Positions 62,768 through 64,000 of a DNA stretch of 64,000 nt are shown here, piece by piece. A model generated the notes under the pieces. It ran no database searches. It had not been told where the DNA came from and saw only the letters and a list, made by a program, of their open reading frames with translations. Source of the DNA: Motacilla alba alba. Lineage: Eukaryota; Chordata; Aves; Passeriformes; Motacillidae. The position numbers and the translations under genes are program-made. Every line of letters begins with the position of its first letter. The first letter of the stretch is position 1. The stretch is from assembly GCF_015832195.1 (NCBI RefSeq), contig NC_052018.1, positions 64,231,666-64,295,665 on the forward strand, given 5' to 3'.

Positions 62768-64000
62768 GGCCCCCGCCCGGGCCTCCGCCGAGCCGCGGAG
62801 GAGCCGCGGAGGAGCCGGCGCGCCCCCGGCCCCGGCGGAAGCGCCCGCCCGCCGGGCGGTGCCGGAGCCGCTGCGCCGCCACCGCCATCTTTGGCCATGG
62901 CAGGGGGTGGCCCAGAGCGCTGGCAGTGCGCGGAGCCCGGGAAAGGCCGGGCCCAAAGCCGCCTTCTGCCGGGAAGGAACCACTGCCGAATTTCCAAAGT
63001 ATCTGCTCTTTTGTACGCCACATAGATCAGCTCGGTGTGTGTGCATCAGCTTGAGTACGTGAGATGTTTCAATCATAAGTATGTGCGTTAGCTTTCATTT
63101 TTCCTTTTAAAAAGACCTTCTAAGCTTTTCATTCTCCTAATTTCTTTAATAGATCTGCATACTTTATCGTTCTTCTCAGTATGTAATTGTTCTTTATGGA
63201 AGTCCTTTTATAAATAAACTTCTTACACCTGTGACAACTTCTGTTTAAGTCAGTGGGAATTTTGCCTTTGAAAGTAAGAGGTGGTGTTCAGGCTTAGAAA
63301 ATTAAGAGCAGCAGCTGCAGCTTTTTCCCATATTATATCCTATATATATCCACATCTGTGTCCCTTAAAATGCAGACACTGAGATTATTCCAGTTGGACA
63401 CAGATAACCCTCATTAGTAACAATGACCCATCTATATGTTTAAAGACAAAAATGCAAAAGTATCATTTTACACTTTCAGAAGGTACAGTAGAGGCAAATT
63501 AGATTATTTAATTACACATACCTCATGGAACTTGGACCATAGTTACATACTCCTGCTACCTGGCGTTATATTTAAAACTAAACCTTGACTACAAAATCCA
63601 TTGTAAAGCTACAAAAATATCCATTTGCTTAAACTGGCACTCAGATGCATAATTAGGTGGTTCTACTCATTCTTCAATTTTGTAATAAAAACTAAAACAA
63701 ATATGTTTATTAAATAACCTCCAGGATTTTAGAATAAAATCAGTTCAGTGCAAGTGAAACTCAATTTAATTTATCCTTTGGATTACCACAGCAGTTCTCA
63801 AAGCCTCATAACTGGCAATTTATTTAGGCTTCATTTATTGACAGCATGTGAGATCAGATTTTTTAACCCTGGGGCAAAGGAATACCTTACAGAATTGGCT
63901 GCTCCAGGCCAAATTCAACCAATTTTAGCTTCTGTGGAATCTTCTTAAATCAATTTATCTTTTCAAAATGCAAGGTACAGGACAGTTTTCCTAGCAAGTG
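62768..64000. other. PEX7 upstream flank
   Basis: The first 200 bp are the CpG-island promoter. Beyond about 63000 the DNA becomes AT-rich, with no exon or repeat recognised. In mammals MAP3K5 lies divergently upstream of PEX7 at some distance; none of its coding sequence is seen here. Confidence 0.6.
62882..62891 (-). promoter_or_regulatory. PEX7: YY1-like element upstream of the PEX7 start
   Basis: The minus strand reads AAGATGGCGG, the core of the YY1 site common just downstream of transcription starts in CpG-island promoters, in the usual orientation. It is about 115 bp upstream of the PEX7 ATG. If YY1 positions the start, transcription begins near 62890-62910. Confidence 0.55.

Noticed and set aside
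62768..63076. In-frame N-terminal extension of PEX7
   Set aside because: No similarity to PEX7. The ATG at 62767 has a strong initiation context and gives a protein of family length.

Overview
This is a vertebrate nuclear window, most likely from a bird and probably a passerine or other neoavian. The reasons are several 5'-truncated CR1 LINE copies, solo LTRs resembling avian ERVL-type elements, compact introns and CpG-island promoters. It holds two complete protein-coding genes, both on the minus strand and head to tail. PEX7 (CDS 62767 down to 22983, 10 coding exons, 321 aa) is the peroxisomal PTS2-signal import receptor. SLC35D3 (CDS 17194 down to 14802, 2 coding exons, 421 aa) is an orphan member of the nucleotide-sugar transporter family. 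All reading frames were rebuilt by hand from the sequence. Every junction is GT-AG, the phases fit, and neither CDS has an internal stop. The PEX7-SLC35D3 order and shared orientation match mammalian 6q23; the mammalian neighbours MAP3K5 and IL20RA are not visible here.

Layout from left to right. Positions 1-14014 are gene-poor sequence downstream of SLC35D3, with low-complexity A- or T-rich tracts and a GC-rich patch at 13.47-13.92 kb. SLC35D3 occupies 14015-17194: a 3' UTR of about 0.8 kb, the large exon 2, a 1.1-kb intron carrying a degenerate 20-bp minisatellite and a 5-bp array, and exon 1 inside a strong CpG island. Positions 17195-22566 are the SLC35D3 upstream region, with one old CR1 copy. 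PEX7 occupies 22567-62767. Its long introns 9, 8 and 5 make up most of the gene and carry a CR1 (32.27-32.77 kb), a minus-strand LTR fragment (29.8 kb), a CR1 fragment (47.0 kb) and two plus-strand solo LTRs (47.4 and 48.7 kb). Intron 3 has a compact cluster of palindromes at 57.0 kb. Intron 1 has a CR1 just inside the CpG island. Positions 62768-64000 are the PEX7 promoter and upstream flank, with a YY1-like element about 115 bp before the start codon.

The two genes are not known to share a pathway. PEX7 acts in peroxisomal matrix import (thiolase, phytanoyl-CoA hydroxylase, AGPS). SLC35D3 acts in the ER and early endosomes, in dopamine D1 receptor trafficking and platelet dense granules. 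I found no tRNA, rRNA, CRISPR array, bacterial-type operon or other undescribed system. The more unusual signals are repeat and regulatory structures: the SLC35D3 intronic minisatellite, the 57.0-kb palindrome cluster, the YY1-embedded upstream ATG of PEX7, and the antisense LTR pair in intron 5.
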